DNA of 37,708 nucleotides from Dehalococcoidia bacterium (GTDB lineage: Bacteria > Chloroflexota > Dehalococcoidia > GIF9 > UBA5629). Made by a program: the position numbers and the translations under genes. The DNA lies in contig JAFGLP010000093.1 of assembly GCA_016927965.1 (NCBI GenBank), forward strand, positions 1 through 37,708. The letters are read 5' to 3'. This document shows, in pieces, positions 1-7,345 of the stretch. A model generated the notes under the pieces. It did no database searches and was not told the origin of the DNA. It was given only the letters and a program-made list of their open reading frames with translations. Each line of letters starts with the position of its first letter. The stretch's first letter is position 1.

Positions 1-267
1 AAGCTGGCAGGTGAAGGTTTTATAAATTTTGTATTTACCGATAATATTGCGGATGGTTTGAAGAAGCTGGCTGCGGGAGAAGTTGACCTGTGGATGGGTA
101 CCAGGGAAGCCGTAGAAATTATGGCTGAGGAGACCGGTGTCAGTCCTGATGACCTGGAACCGGTAGTATTCGTTCATAAAGCTGATCTGTACCTGGCTTT
201 CAATAAAAACACTGCTTACAGCACGGTTGACGCCTGGCAGAAAACGTTGGATGCACTGAAAAAATAA
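1..267 (+). CDS. ABC-type solute-binding protein, C-terminal fragment
   Basis: The reading frame is open from the first base to a TAA at 265-267, so this is the 3' end (88 residues) of a gene that starts outside the window. The visible part has the lobe pattern of extracellular solute-binding proteins: an LAAGEVDLWMGT stretch, where a candidate ligand-pocket strand is followed by helices, and a final VDAWQKTLDALKK helix that is a common C-terminal ending of family 3 solute-binding proteins. It would bind a small solute outside the membrane and deliver it to an ABC permease or, in some relatives, to a sensor. No transporter genes are visible because the upstream side is cut off. The ligand cannot be told from this fragment. 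Confidence 0.65.
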   Translation, partial: KLAGEGFINFVFTDNIADGLKKLAAGEVDLWMGTREAVEIMAEETGVSPDDLEPVVFVHKADLYLAFNKNTAYSTVDAWQKTLDALKK

Positions 268-282
268 CAGCGCTGTGCAGGG

Positions 283-1894
283 TCAGGCTGAGGTGTTCTT
301 TGTATACTGGCTGTTCATATCAGCGGAGTACCTGCGATATCCGTTGCGGCCAGCCTGTTTTGCAGTGTACATGGCCCAGTCCGCGTATTTGACCAGTTGA
401 TCAACAGAAGAGGCGTAATCAGGGAAGACAGCCAGGCCAATGCTTGAGGAAAGATTGACGTCTTTTCCTGATATATTGCATGGAAGCGACAGCGCCTGTA
501 CGATTCGCTGAGCTATGTGGCTTGTCGTATCTTCCTCCATTAGCTCAGGCAGTAATACCAGGAATTCATCCCCGCCAAGCCGTGAAACCGCATCTACCCT
601 GCGTACAGCGCTGGAAAAGCGCAGGGAAATATCCTGCAGCACCTGGTCTCCGGCTGAGTGACCATATGTGTCATTGACTTTTTTAAAATCATCGATGTCT
701 ATAATCATTATGGCAATCTTCCTGTTATAGCGCTGCGCTCTCGACAAAGCCTGTTCGGCACGGTCGCTGAATAATAACCTGTTCGGCAGGCCGGTAAGCT
801 GGTCATAATAGGCATATCGTTTTATCAGGTCTTTCGCGCGTTTGCGTTCAGTGATGTCGTAAAAAACCAGGACATGTCCGCAGTCCAGAGGTTTCTTGTT
901 ACTAAGCGGCGTGAAATGCACGCTGTAGCAGCGTGTATCTTTGCCTACGAGCAAGTCGATCTCCGTACTGGACTTGCGGGCTTCCATGTAATCTTCGTTT
1001 TGTTTTAATTTGTTAAGTATGTGATCAGGTAGCCGCTTGCCGTGTATAACGGCTGCACTTTCGCCTATTATCTCCTGCCTGACCGGGTTGAAATCGACAA
1101 TGCGTTCCCTGTCATCGAGGACAAGAAAACCTTCACTCATAAGCTCAATGGCTGAGTCGCGGGAGCGCTTCCAGGGAACCGTGCCTTGTTATTGCCAGTG
1201 TCAGGGCAATAGATGAAGCTGTAAAGGCTGCAGGGTCCAATCGGCATGCGGCACAGGCAGCCAATTAAATATGTACGAGATATTGGCAAAGGTTGGCAGA
1301 AATATGCCTATGAGCAGGTAGACCACCTGATCGGTGAAAAGGTGGGGTGGTCTTATCATACGGTGTACAAGCACGAAAATGCTGCTGATCATGAAGAAGT
1401 AATTGTAGACCATCGCTACCCAAAACCATGCCCTGTATTGCTTGCCCATCAGTGAAAATGGTGGGTACTCAATGAGATGCCAATCGTAATATATCAGGCT
1501 GTGGTAAGCTTTTGTCCATTGCAGGACCAGGGTAATGGCAGGGATAATGAAAAACGGTGCCAGCATTCGGGGGCGTCAGCCATTGACCGCGTTTGGTAAA
1601 GCTCAGAGAGAATAAAAAGAGCATCACGGGCAGCGAAACCATCCCGATATAGCTGGCATTGACAGAAAAAAGCTTAACCTCAAGGGAGTTGAAAGCGTAT
1701 TCGATGATATGTCCCACCGACCAGAAAATAATACAGGCCAGCACCAGCAGCAGAGACCTGGCGTCGGACACAGACCGCCGCCGCCATATATATCCGACCA
1801 TAAGCAGCGCCATGGCTACCGAGAGGCAAAGGGCGACCATGTAGCACCAGTAAAGAGGGCTTGATGTAGTCATATAGGATGTACATAATAGCAC
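283..1894 (-). pseudogene. 7TM-PAS-GGDEF diguanylate cyclase, frameshifted
   Basis: Three reading frames on the minus strand together make one recognisable protein. Positions 1894 to about 1563 encode the first membrane helices of a histidine-kinase N-terminal 7TM sensor module. The reading then continues in a second frame from about 1566 (FFIIPAITLVLQWTKAYH) to about 1225 with the remaining helices. A short third-frame stretch (FTASSIALTLAITRHG) covers about 1222-1180. A final shift leads into SRDSAIELMSEGFLVLDD, a PAS domain and an intact GGDEF domain (DQLTGLPNR, RLGGDEF) ending at 283. At least three frameshifts are needed, one at a run of five C near 1570. An internal ATG at 1140 could still give a soluble 285-residue PAS-GGDEF protein that makes c-di-GMP. 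Sequencing or assembly error is the main alternative to true decay. Confidence 0.75.
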
Positions 1895-2051
1895 TTAAAC
1901 AGTGATTGGTCTAGAGCTTTACAGCAAAATGCCGGAAAAGAATGGGAGTGATTTAATATCTTACCGGGCAGAGACTATAATTGCACTGCAGACCTTTATG
2001 CAACCTTTTTGCAACCGTTGCGTTATGAGTTAAACTCAGGTAAGCAGAATT

Positions 2052-2633
2052 ATGATAAAAATGGAAGAACCGACAGCAGCGTTGCCCACCAGGTCTGAGG
2101 CAGAGATGGTTAAGCGTGCCCAGCACAGCCGCGAGGCTTTTGGCGAGCTATATGAAATACATTATAAAAGGATATTCAACTACGCCCTCAAGCGCACAGC
2201 GAATGTGCAGCTGGCCATGGATATCACCTCGGTCACTTTCCTGAAGGCGATGAACCAGATCGGGAAGTACCAATGGCGTGACATCCCTTTTGCCGCATGG
2301 CTTTACCGGATAGCGGGCAACGAGATAAATGACTATTACAGGAAAGAATATCGCAATAATGTGAGTATCGACAGGGTGCCAGACCTGGCCGATTCCAGCG
2401 ATTATGCCGATGAAGTTAATCATGCGGAGGAGGAACTCAACAAAAACGAGGAATTCCTGCTGCTGCACGATAAACTGGCTGAGCTGCCTGCCATGTACCA
2501 GGAAGTTATTGTGCTCAAGTTTTTCGAGAAGAAGAAGATAAAAGACATCGTGCAGATACTGGGTAAAAAGGAGGGTACTATTAAATCCCTTCTTCACCGA
2601 GGCATCGAAAAACTCAGGGAAAAAATGCGGTAA
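2052..2633 (+). CDS. ECF-type RNA polymerase sigma factor
   Basis: This 193-residue protein has the two-domain layout of extracytoplasmic-function sigma factors. Region 2 is at about 28-95 (FGELYEIHYKRIFNYALKR, then PFAAWLYRIAGNEINDYYRK, which binds core enzyme and the -10 element). Region 4 is at about 140-190 (LPAMYQEVIVLKFFEKKKIK followed by a helix-turn-helix ending LLHRGIEKLREKM, which reads the -35 element). Region 3 and the sigma-70 non-conserved region are absent, as expected. It is the first gene of a three-gene run on the same strand, with 36 bases to a single-pass membrane protein and then an HtrA-like protease. That arrangement suggests the membrane protein holds the sigma factor until an envelope signal arrives. 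No strong Shine-Dalgarno precedes the ATG at 2052; a second in-frame ATG lies at 2061. Confidence 0.9.
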   Translation: MIKMEEPTAALPTRSEAEMVKRAQHSREAFGELYEIHYKRIFNYALKRTANVQLAMDITSVTFLKAMNQIGKYQWRDIPFAAWLYRIAGNEINDYYRKEYRNNVSIDRVPDLADSSDYADEVNHAEEELNKNEEFLLLHDKLAELPAMYQEVIVLKFFEKKKIKDIVQILGKKEGTIKSLLHRGIEKLREKMR

Positions 2634-2669
2634 TGCAACTTTTTTTCGTGAAGGACATTATAAAAGTTA

Positions 2670-3494
2670 GTGACGGGTTATGCCATGAAGAAAGAACAGT
2701 TACTTAGAAAGCTGGATAACGTCGATCTGCCGGAACTGCTGGTGGTTACCCACAAGGAGAGTCTGAAGAAGGCGCTGATGGAGGGAACACTGGCACGTCA
2801 ATACGCATGCCGGGAAACTGCCCCGGGTATTGGTGCATGGCTGGAAGGCTTTCTCGCGTGGTTGAGGGGGCCGCTATGGAGGACTGCCCTTGCCAGCTCA
2901 CTGACTCTGTTGCTGATCGGCGCGGTTTTAGGCGTGTCCGTTTATCTGGCCAGCCCTTCACCTGCAGTGCTGGCCGCCGACATTGTGAAAAAGGACCCGG
3001 GGATACAGCAGAAGCTGAGCGGGACGGGCGATATCATCATCGTAAGGGTGGAAGTGAGAGAAAAAGTTGCCACCGTGGTCTGCGGGCGCAGCCTGGGAGA
3101 TTTAATTGAAGCTGATGTAGATATTCCGGGCAGGGTCATTGTCAGTACTAAACGGTTTGAAGGATTGTTTCTACCGGAGGTGCCACTGGAAGCACAGGAC
3201 AGCGCGGTTAGAATTGCAAGCGGCGAGCCTTCCGTAAAAGCCATGCTGGATAAGGGCGCTACTATAGGCAGGATATTTCCCGTATTTACGTCCATTAATA
3301 ATATAGCGATTATCAACGGAAATATATTGAAGGTTACACCTGCTACTACGCAGGCGGTTGTGCCGGTCATTATGAATGACAAAGTCTGGATGGTGCAGGT
3401 CAACCTGGAACAGCAGAAGATTGAAAAGATAATCGAACCTCAAACCGGGCTGCATTACGATAACGATACATATTTTATGCTGATAAACATATAA
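2670..3494 (+). CDS. Single-pass membrane protein, candidate anti-sigma factor
   Basis: This protein of about 274 residues has a cytoplasmic N-terminal part (about 1-69), one membrane helix at about 70-94 (an LTLLLIGAVLGVSVYLA core) and an extracytoplasmic domain of about 180 residues. That topology, directly after an ECF sigma gene, is typical of anti-sigma factors. The zinc-binding HxxxCxxC motif of the common ZAS anti-sigma domain is not present, and I do not recognise the outer domain, so the role rests on position and topology. The start is uncertain: a GTG at 2670 has a weak AAGGA 13 bases upstream, while an ATG at 2685 lacks a good site. The stop at 3494 is 39 bases before the HtrA start, so the three genes are probably co-transcribed. 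Confidence 0.6.
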   Translation: MTGYAMKKEQLLRKLDNVDLPELLVVTHKESLKKALMEGTLARQYACRETAPGIGAWLEGFLAWLRGPLWRTALASSLTLLLIGAVLGVSVYLASPSPAVLAADIVKKDPGIQQKLSGTGDIIIVRVEVREKVATVVCGRSLGDLIEADVDIPGRVIVSTKRFEGLFLPEVPLEAQDSAVRIASGEPSVKAMLDKGATIGRIFPVFTSINNIAIINGNILKVTPATTQAVVPVIMNDKVWMVQVNLEQQKIEKIIEPQTGLHYDNDTYFMLINI

Positions 3495-3533
3495 TCACCT
3501 TTGAGAAAACGATATTAATACCGGAGGAAAACC

Positions 3534-4787
3534 ATGTCATCACTGAATATAACAGGATCACGCATGCGCAGGGGCCTGCTGCTGTCTCTGATTTTAATCT
3601 TCTCGGCAGCCTTGCTGCTGGCCGGATGTGCATCGACTTCAAATGTCTCAACAAGTGGATCGCTGGGATATACTGCTGCGACCAGCAGCTCGACCCAGTC
3701 CACGCCGCTTTTCGATGAGGATACGGTGATTTCTTTATATGACAAGTGCATACCTGCCGTTGTACAAATAGAAAGGGTCATAGAAGCCCCCTTATCGCAG
3801 CTGCCTGGCCCGTTCAGCCTGAAGATTCCCAACCGGATAGGGGAAGGCTCCGGCTTCTTCATCGATGAGCAGGGACATATACTGACTAATTACCATGTTG
3901 TGGAGGATTCATCGTCCATCAAGGTCATGCTTGATGACGGTACGGAGATTGACGGCAAGGTCATCGGCAGCGACCGTTATAACGATATTGCGTTACTGCA
4001 GGTCGACGCATCGAAAATACCAAATATTGTATACCTGGCGCTGGCAGATTCGGACCAGGTGAGGCCAGGGCAGATGGCCGTTGCGCTGGGCTCCCCCTTC
4101 AGACTGCAGGGTTCGATTACTGTAGGAGTTGTCAGCGGCACAGGGAGGTCATTGCCGGGAGTGACTGACCGTACGATAACGGGTATTATCCAGACGGACG
4201 CGGCCATCAATCCGGGCAATTCCGGCGGTCCCCTGCTGAACTCCCGCGGCGAGGTCATAGGTATAAACACTGCTATTGAAGCTTCTGCTAACGGGGTCGG
4301 CTTCGCTGTGCCGATCAATACGGCCAAATCACGCATGACGCAGCTGTTGAAAGGAGGCGCAATCAAGACCCCCTGGCTTGGCATACAGGGCACGGCTGCC
4401 AGCAAGGATCTGGCAGAGAAGCTCAATCTCTCTGCTGAAAAGGGTGTATATGTAGTCAGCGTTTTACCCGACAGCCCAGCAGATAAAGCCGGATTGGTCG
4501 CCGGTGGCGTGGATGATATGAATGATCCTAAAGCGGGCGGGGACCTTTTAACGGCTATCGATGGTATCCAACTTACCGGTGTCCCGGATTTGCTTTCCTA
4601 CCTGAATAACAAGGCTCCCGGGGACAAAGTAACGCTGACGGTCCAGCGCGGAGGAGAGACTATCTCCGTTACAGTGGAGCTGGAAGCATGGCCTGACAAA
4701 CTGCCCGGCTTGAGTGAATCCATACCTATACCCGGTGAGGATGGGCTGAAGTTCGATTTTGGTCCCTTCAACTTCCGCATCAAGTAA
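3534..4787 (+). CDS. HtrA/DegP-family trypsin-like serine protease with PDZ domain, lipoprotein
   Basis: The 417-residue protein starts at an ATG with GGAGG 7 bases upstream. A hydrophobic signal ends in the lipobox LAGC, making Cys32 the likely lipidated residue, so the protease should sit on the outer face of the cytoplasmic membrane. The trypsin-like triad is intact: His121 in LTNYHVV, Asp151 in YNDIALL and Ser230 in NPGNSGGPLL. A single PDZ domain follows at about 280-375, with an acidic, glycine-rich insertion (GGVDDMNDPKAGG) inside it. HtrA proteases degrade or refold damaged envelope proteins. As the last gene of a sigma/membrane-protein operon it is either the output of the stress response or the enzyme that cleaves the anti-sigma factor. 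Most HtrA proteins use a transmembrane anchor or periplasmic release, so a lipid anchor is a variation. Confidence 0.92.
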   Translation: MSSLNITGSRMRRGLLLSLILIFSAALLLAGCASTSNVSTSGSLGYTAATSSSTQSTPLFDEDTVISLYDKCIPAVVQIERVIEAPLSQLPGPFSLKIPNRIGEGSGFFIDEQGHILTNYHVVEDSSSIKVMLDDGTEIDGKVIGSDRYNDIALLQVDASKIPNIVYLALADSDQVRPGQMAVALGSPFRLQGSITVGVVSGTGRSLPGVTDRTITGIIQTDAAINPGNSGGPLLNSRGEVIGINTAIEASANGVGFAVPINTAKSRMTQLLKGGAIKTPWLGIQGTAASKDLAEKLNLSAEKGVYVVSVLPDSPADKAGLVAGGVDDMNDPKAGGDLLTAIDGIQLTGVPDLLSYLNNKAPGDKVTLTVQRGGETISVTVELEAWPDKLPGLSESIPIPGEDGLKFDFGPFNFRIK

Positions 4788-4804
4788 TAGATTTAACGTC
4801 GCAA

Positions 4805-4837
4805 GCCATCTCTCCCGTTCCTGCCGGGGGAGATGGC
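4805..4837. terminator. GC-rich hairpin between convergent genes
   Basis: Arms 4805-4817 and 4825-4837 pair over 13 positions with one G-T pair, around a 7-base loop. It lies 17 bases after the HtrA stop and just beyond the end of the decayed acetyltransferase on the other strand, where a shared terminator would be expected. No clear T-run follows on either strand, so it may act weakly or stabilise the mRNA end. Confidence 0.5.
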
Positions 4838-4840
4838 CTA

Positions 4841-5302
4841 TTAATGTCCGTTGATAAATTTCTGCATCCAGATAACATAGAAGTCCCGGCCGAACTTGCT
4901 GCCGATATTCTTAAAAAGGTCGCATTGCTGGAATCCCTGTTTTATATGGAAGTCCAGGCTCTGCCTTTAGCAGCTTCCTTTTCCAGTACATCAAGCAACC
5001 ATGGCACCCAGCCCCTTACGTGAATAATCAGGCAGAATAAAATAGGTCAGTTCGGCGGCACGGTTGAAAGCGTTGCTTCTCTGGTGGTGGCGCAGCAAGC
5101 CAAAACCGACTATATCGCTGCCCGGCTTTTGAATTACATAAAATATGCTTTCGCTGAACATCCCTTTCAGGAAATCGAAAAGCGTTGCATCGGCTTTGAC
5201 ATCGGGATAAGCCGCGAAGCTGGTTTGGACGAAATAATTGAAAATCTCTACAACAGCCTCAAGGTCATCTTCCTCCACCTTTCTTATCGAAAAGTCCTAC
5301 AT
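4841..5302 (-). pseudogene. Decayed GNAT-family N-acetyltransferase
   Basis: The longest open piece (5278-4991) reads as the N-terminal two thirds of a GNAT acetyltransferase of the phosphinothricin-acetyltransferase type (EIFNYFV near the start, AELTYFILPDYSRKGLG as the acetyl-CoA loop). It then stops early. The rest of the fold continues in other frames: LLDVLEKEAAK directly after the loop, and SLDFHIKQGFQQC through FGRDFYVIWMQKF to a TAA at 4841. About 15 residues expected between these two pieces are missing. At the 5' end, an in-frame ATG at 5302 is followed at once by TAG, with the family-like residues SIRKVEEDDLEAV after it. A nonsense codon, at least one frameshift and a deletion together point to real gene decay rather than a single base-call error. 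Confidence 0.75.
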
Positions 5303-5330
5303 GCCGGCTGTTCATCACAAATATACAATG

Positions 5331-5365
5331 CCTGAGACGGGCGCCTGTACGGCGCCCGTCTCAGG
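5331..5365 (-). terminator. Perfect 15-bp hairpin, probable terminator
   Basis: Arms 5331-5345 and 5351-5365 are perfectly complementary, with a five-base loop (TGTAC). It lies 35 bases past the stop of the SDR gene on the minus strand and is followed on that strand by a T-containing stretch (CATTGTATATTTG). An intrinsic terminator for the SDR transcript is the simplest reading. Confidence 0.6.
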
Positions 5366-5399
5366 CAAATGTTTCTTAAGATGTGTTGACGGCAGAGTT

Positions 5400-6323
5400 T
5401 TAAGCAGGTTTAACCAGCTCTTTGCAGAGCTGTTCGGGGACTGCTTTGAGGAGTTCATCAAGAGACCAGAAGCCATCATCTTTATTTATCTGTGAAGTGA
5501 TCTGTGGTTCAGTGTAGAAACCGATATTATTGCCATTGATGAAGAAAGTGCGGCCCGTTATGTAGGCTGCTTCCTCGGTGGCCAGGTAGACTACAATGGG
5601 GGGAATATGCTCCGGTTTGGAAGTGAACATCTGGTTGAAGAATTTTTCGATATCTTCCGGCTTGGTGATGCCCTGTGCGGCTGCGCCTTTGGCAACCTTG
5701 GCCTTAAGCTCATCGGTCATGGTCATCCTGGTGGCAGCGTTGGGCCGGATGGCGTTGCAGGTCACACCGTATTTGGCCATATCCTGTGCTACTGTGCGGG
5801 TAAAGCCGACGATGCCCTCCTTGGCTGCGCTATAGTTGGCCTGCCCCAGGTTGCCCAGGCCAGAAATGGACGAGGTATTTATGATGCGGCCCCAGCGCTG
5901 CTGTCTCATGTAAACGCTGGCCGGCCTGGTGCAATGGAAAGTGCCGTATAGGTGGACTTTAATTACCGCGTCCCATTCCTCTTCCGTCATATTAAAGAGC
6001 ATGCGATCGCGCAGGATACCTGCGTTATTTACCAGTATATCCACCCTGCCGAAGGCATCGACGGCGGTCTTGATGATATTTTCGCCGCCTTCAGCGGTTG
6101 ATACTGAATCATAGTTGGGAACGGCCTCTCCGCCCATCTTTTTAATTTCTTCGCAGACTTCTGCGGCCGGAGTTTGTGATGCTCCTGTACCATCCCAGGC
6201 GCCCCCGAAATCATTGATAACCAGTTTAGCTCCTTCTGCCGCCAGTGCCAGCGCATGTGCCCTGCCAATCCCGCGGCCTGATCCTGTTACTACTGCTACC
6301 TTACCCTTGAGCCTGTCACCCAT
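5400..6323 (-). CDS. SDR-family 3-hydroxyacyl-CoA dehydrogenase-like oxidoreductase
   Basis: This 307-residue short-chain dehydrogenase starts at an ATG with AGGAGG 9 bases upstream. It has the cofactor motif TGSGRGIG (13-20), NNAG (99-102) and the catalytic set Ser151, Tyr164 and Lys168 (YSAAK). An Asp38 at the end of the second strand (VINDFGG) favours NAD over NADP. The long loop after it (GGAWDGTG) and the overall pattern resemble the dehydrogenase part of multifunctional beta-oxidation enzyme 2 (17-beta-HSD type 4 like) more than fatty-acid-synthesis FabG. A C-terminal extension of about 40 residues follows the usual SDR end. It probably interconverts a 3-hydroxyacyl-CoA and 3-oxoacyl-CoA in the cytoplasm. 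The substrate is not known. The gene appears monocistronic, with a hairpin behind it. Confidence 0.85.
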   Translation of the reverse strand: MGDRLKGKVAVVTGSGRGIGRAHALALAAEGAKLVINDFGGAWDGTGASQTPAAEVCEEIKKMGGEAVPNYDSVSTAEGGENIIKTAVDAFGRVDILVNNAGILRDRMLFNMTEEEWDAVIKVHLYGTFHCTRPASVYMRQQRWGRIINTSSISGLGNLGQANYSAAKEGIVGFTRTVAQDMAKYGVTCNAIRPNAATRMTMTDELKAKVAKGAAAQGITKPEDIEKFFNQMFTSKPEHIPPIVVYLATEEAAYITGRTFFINGNNIGFYTEPQITSQINKDDGFWSLDELLKAVPEQLCKELVKPA

Positions 6324-6462
6324 GATTAGTAATCCTCCTGTTTATTTTTTTAACGCATAAAATTTGCCATATTCTACTACACCTGCGCGATGTCTGCACG
6401 CATAGAACTATTCGATTTTGAAATAATATGGCGAGGACTTTTTTACTGGGGGCAGAACGGTA

Positions 6463-7182
6463 CTATCGTCGGAGCAGTTTTCCTATCTCGGCCTGCGACA
6501 GCTTTTTAACCTGCCCCTCCTCCAGGTCTCCCAGTTCCAGCCTGCCGATACGTACCCGTTTGAGCGACTTAACCTCGTGTCCCACACTGAGAAACATACG
6601 CTTCACCTGCCGGTGCCGCCCCTCGTGTATGGTGATGCTGTAGGTAAAGGCTGCCTGAGGTACTTCTTTGATTCTGGCAGGGTAGGTCATACCATCCTCG
6701 AGCTGTACGCCTTTCTGCAGCTTTTCCCTGTCCTGCTCATTCAGAATGCCGTTGACCGTAACTATATATTCCTTTTCATGTTCGAAACGCGGATGGGTGA
6801 GGCGGTAGGTCAGGTTACCGTCGTTGGTGAGTATCAGCAGCCCGGTGCTGTCGTAATCCAGCCTGCCTGCCGGGTAAAGGCCGAGCGAGCGGTAACGCTC
6901 CGGCAGCATGTCGATAACTGTTTTACGGCCGTGCTCATCCCTGGTGGTGGAGAGCACGTCCTTCGGTTTGTTGACTATGAAGACCAGTGCTTCATTAGGC
7001 TTAAATTTAACCTTCTTACCGTCGACTATGATTTCATCCAGTTTGGGGTAGATAGGCATCGTATAGCCTGTTGCGGTCTTCCCGTTTACCGTCACGCGTC
7101 CCTGCTTGATAGCAGACACTACCTGCCGCCGGGCACCAAGGCCGGCTTCGACCAGGTATTTTAAGAGAGGTATAGATTCCAT
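6463..7182 (-). CDS. rluB: RsuA/RluB-family 23S rRNA pseudouridine synthase
   Basis: The 239-residue protein begins with an S4 RNA-binding domain (about 1-60: LLKYLVEAGLGARRQVVSAI, then VTVNGK). The pseudouridine synthase domain follows, with the catalytic motif GRLDYDSTGLLILTNDG, in which the first Asp is the nucleophile, and the downstream IHEGRHRQVKRM motif. These are hallmarks of the RsuA/RluB/E/F group, which modifies single uridines in rRNA; RluB (23S) is the commonest single-copy member outside Proteobacteria. I chose the ATG at 7182. The frame extends to a TTG/GTG-type start at 7230, but the extra 16 residues (with WILSTWYNY) precede the family's normal N-terminus. No strong ribosome-binding site is visible at either start. 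Confidence 0.85.
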   Translation of the reverse strand: MESIPLLKYLVEAGLGARRQVVSAIKQGRVTVNGKTATGYTMPIYPKLDEIIVDGKKVKFKPNEALVFIVNKPKDVLSTTRDEHGRKTVIDMLPERYRSLGLYPAGRLDYDSTGLLILTNDGNLTYRLTHPRFEHEKEYIVTVNGILNEQDREKLQKGVQLEDGMTYPARIKEVPQAAFTYSITIHEGRHRQVKRMFLSVGHEVKSLKRVRIGRLELGDLEEGQVKKLSQAEIGKLLRR

Positions 7183-7205
7183 ATCAGGGTAATTGTACCA
7201 CGTAG

Positions 7206-7345
7206 ATAAAATCCAAATTCCCAAAACCAAGTTAAAAAAGTCTAAGCTCTAAACACTAAATACTAAACAAGTTCAAAACCTAAATCCAGGGACTATTACT
7301 TTGTATCTGGTATTTACTTAGTGTTTGAGTATTGGAATTCAGGAT
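7206..7345. repeat. AT-rich degenerate inverted repeat
   Basis: The gap between the FAD/Fe-S gene and rluB is built of degenerate CTAAA/AAATAC/AAATCC units on the left (about 7206-7289; for example CTCTAAACACTAAATACTAA). The right side (about 7300-7345) holds reverse-complement versions (TTTACTTAGTGTTTGAGTAT). The composition differs sharply from the neighbouring genes. The right end reaches into the last codons of the oxidoreductase gene. It could fold as a long imperfect hairpin ending the upstream minus-strand transcript, or be a copy of an interspersed intergenic repeat. Confidence 0.5.

Noticed and set aside
2148..2597. A 149-codon ORF antisense to the sigma factor
   Set aside because: It is a shadow of a well-supported sigma gene.
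2942..3403. A 153-codon minus-strand ORF with hydrophobic segments opposite the candidate anti-sigma gene
   Set aside because: It mirrors the coding frame of the plus-strand gene, which has the operon position and membrane topology; no ribosome-binding site.
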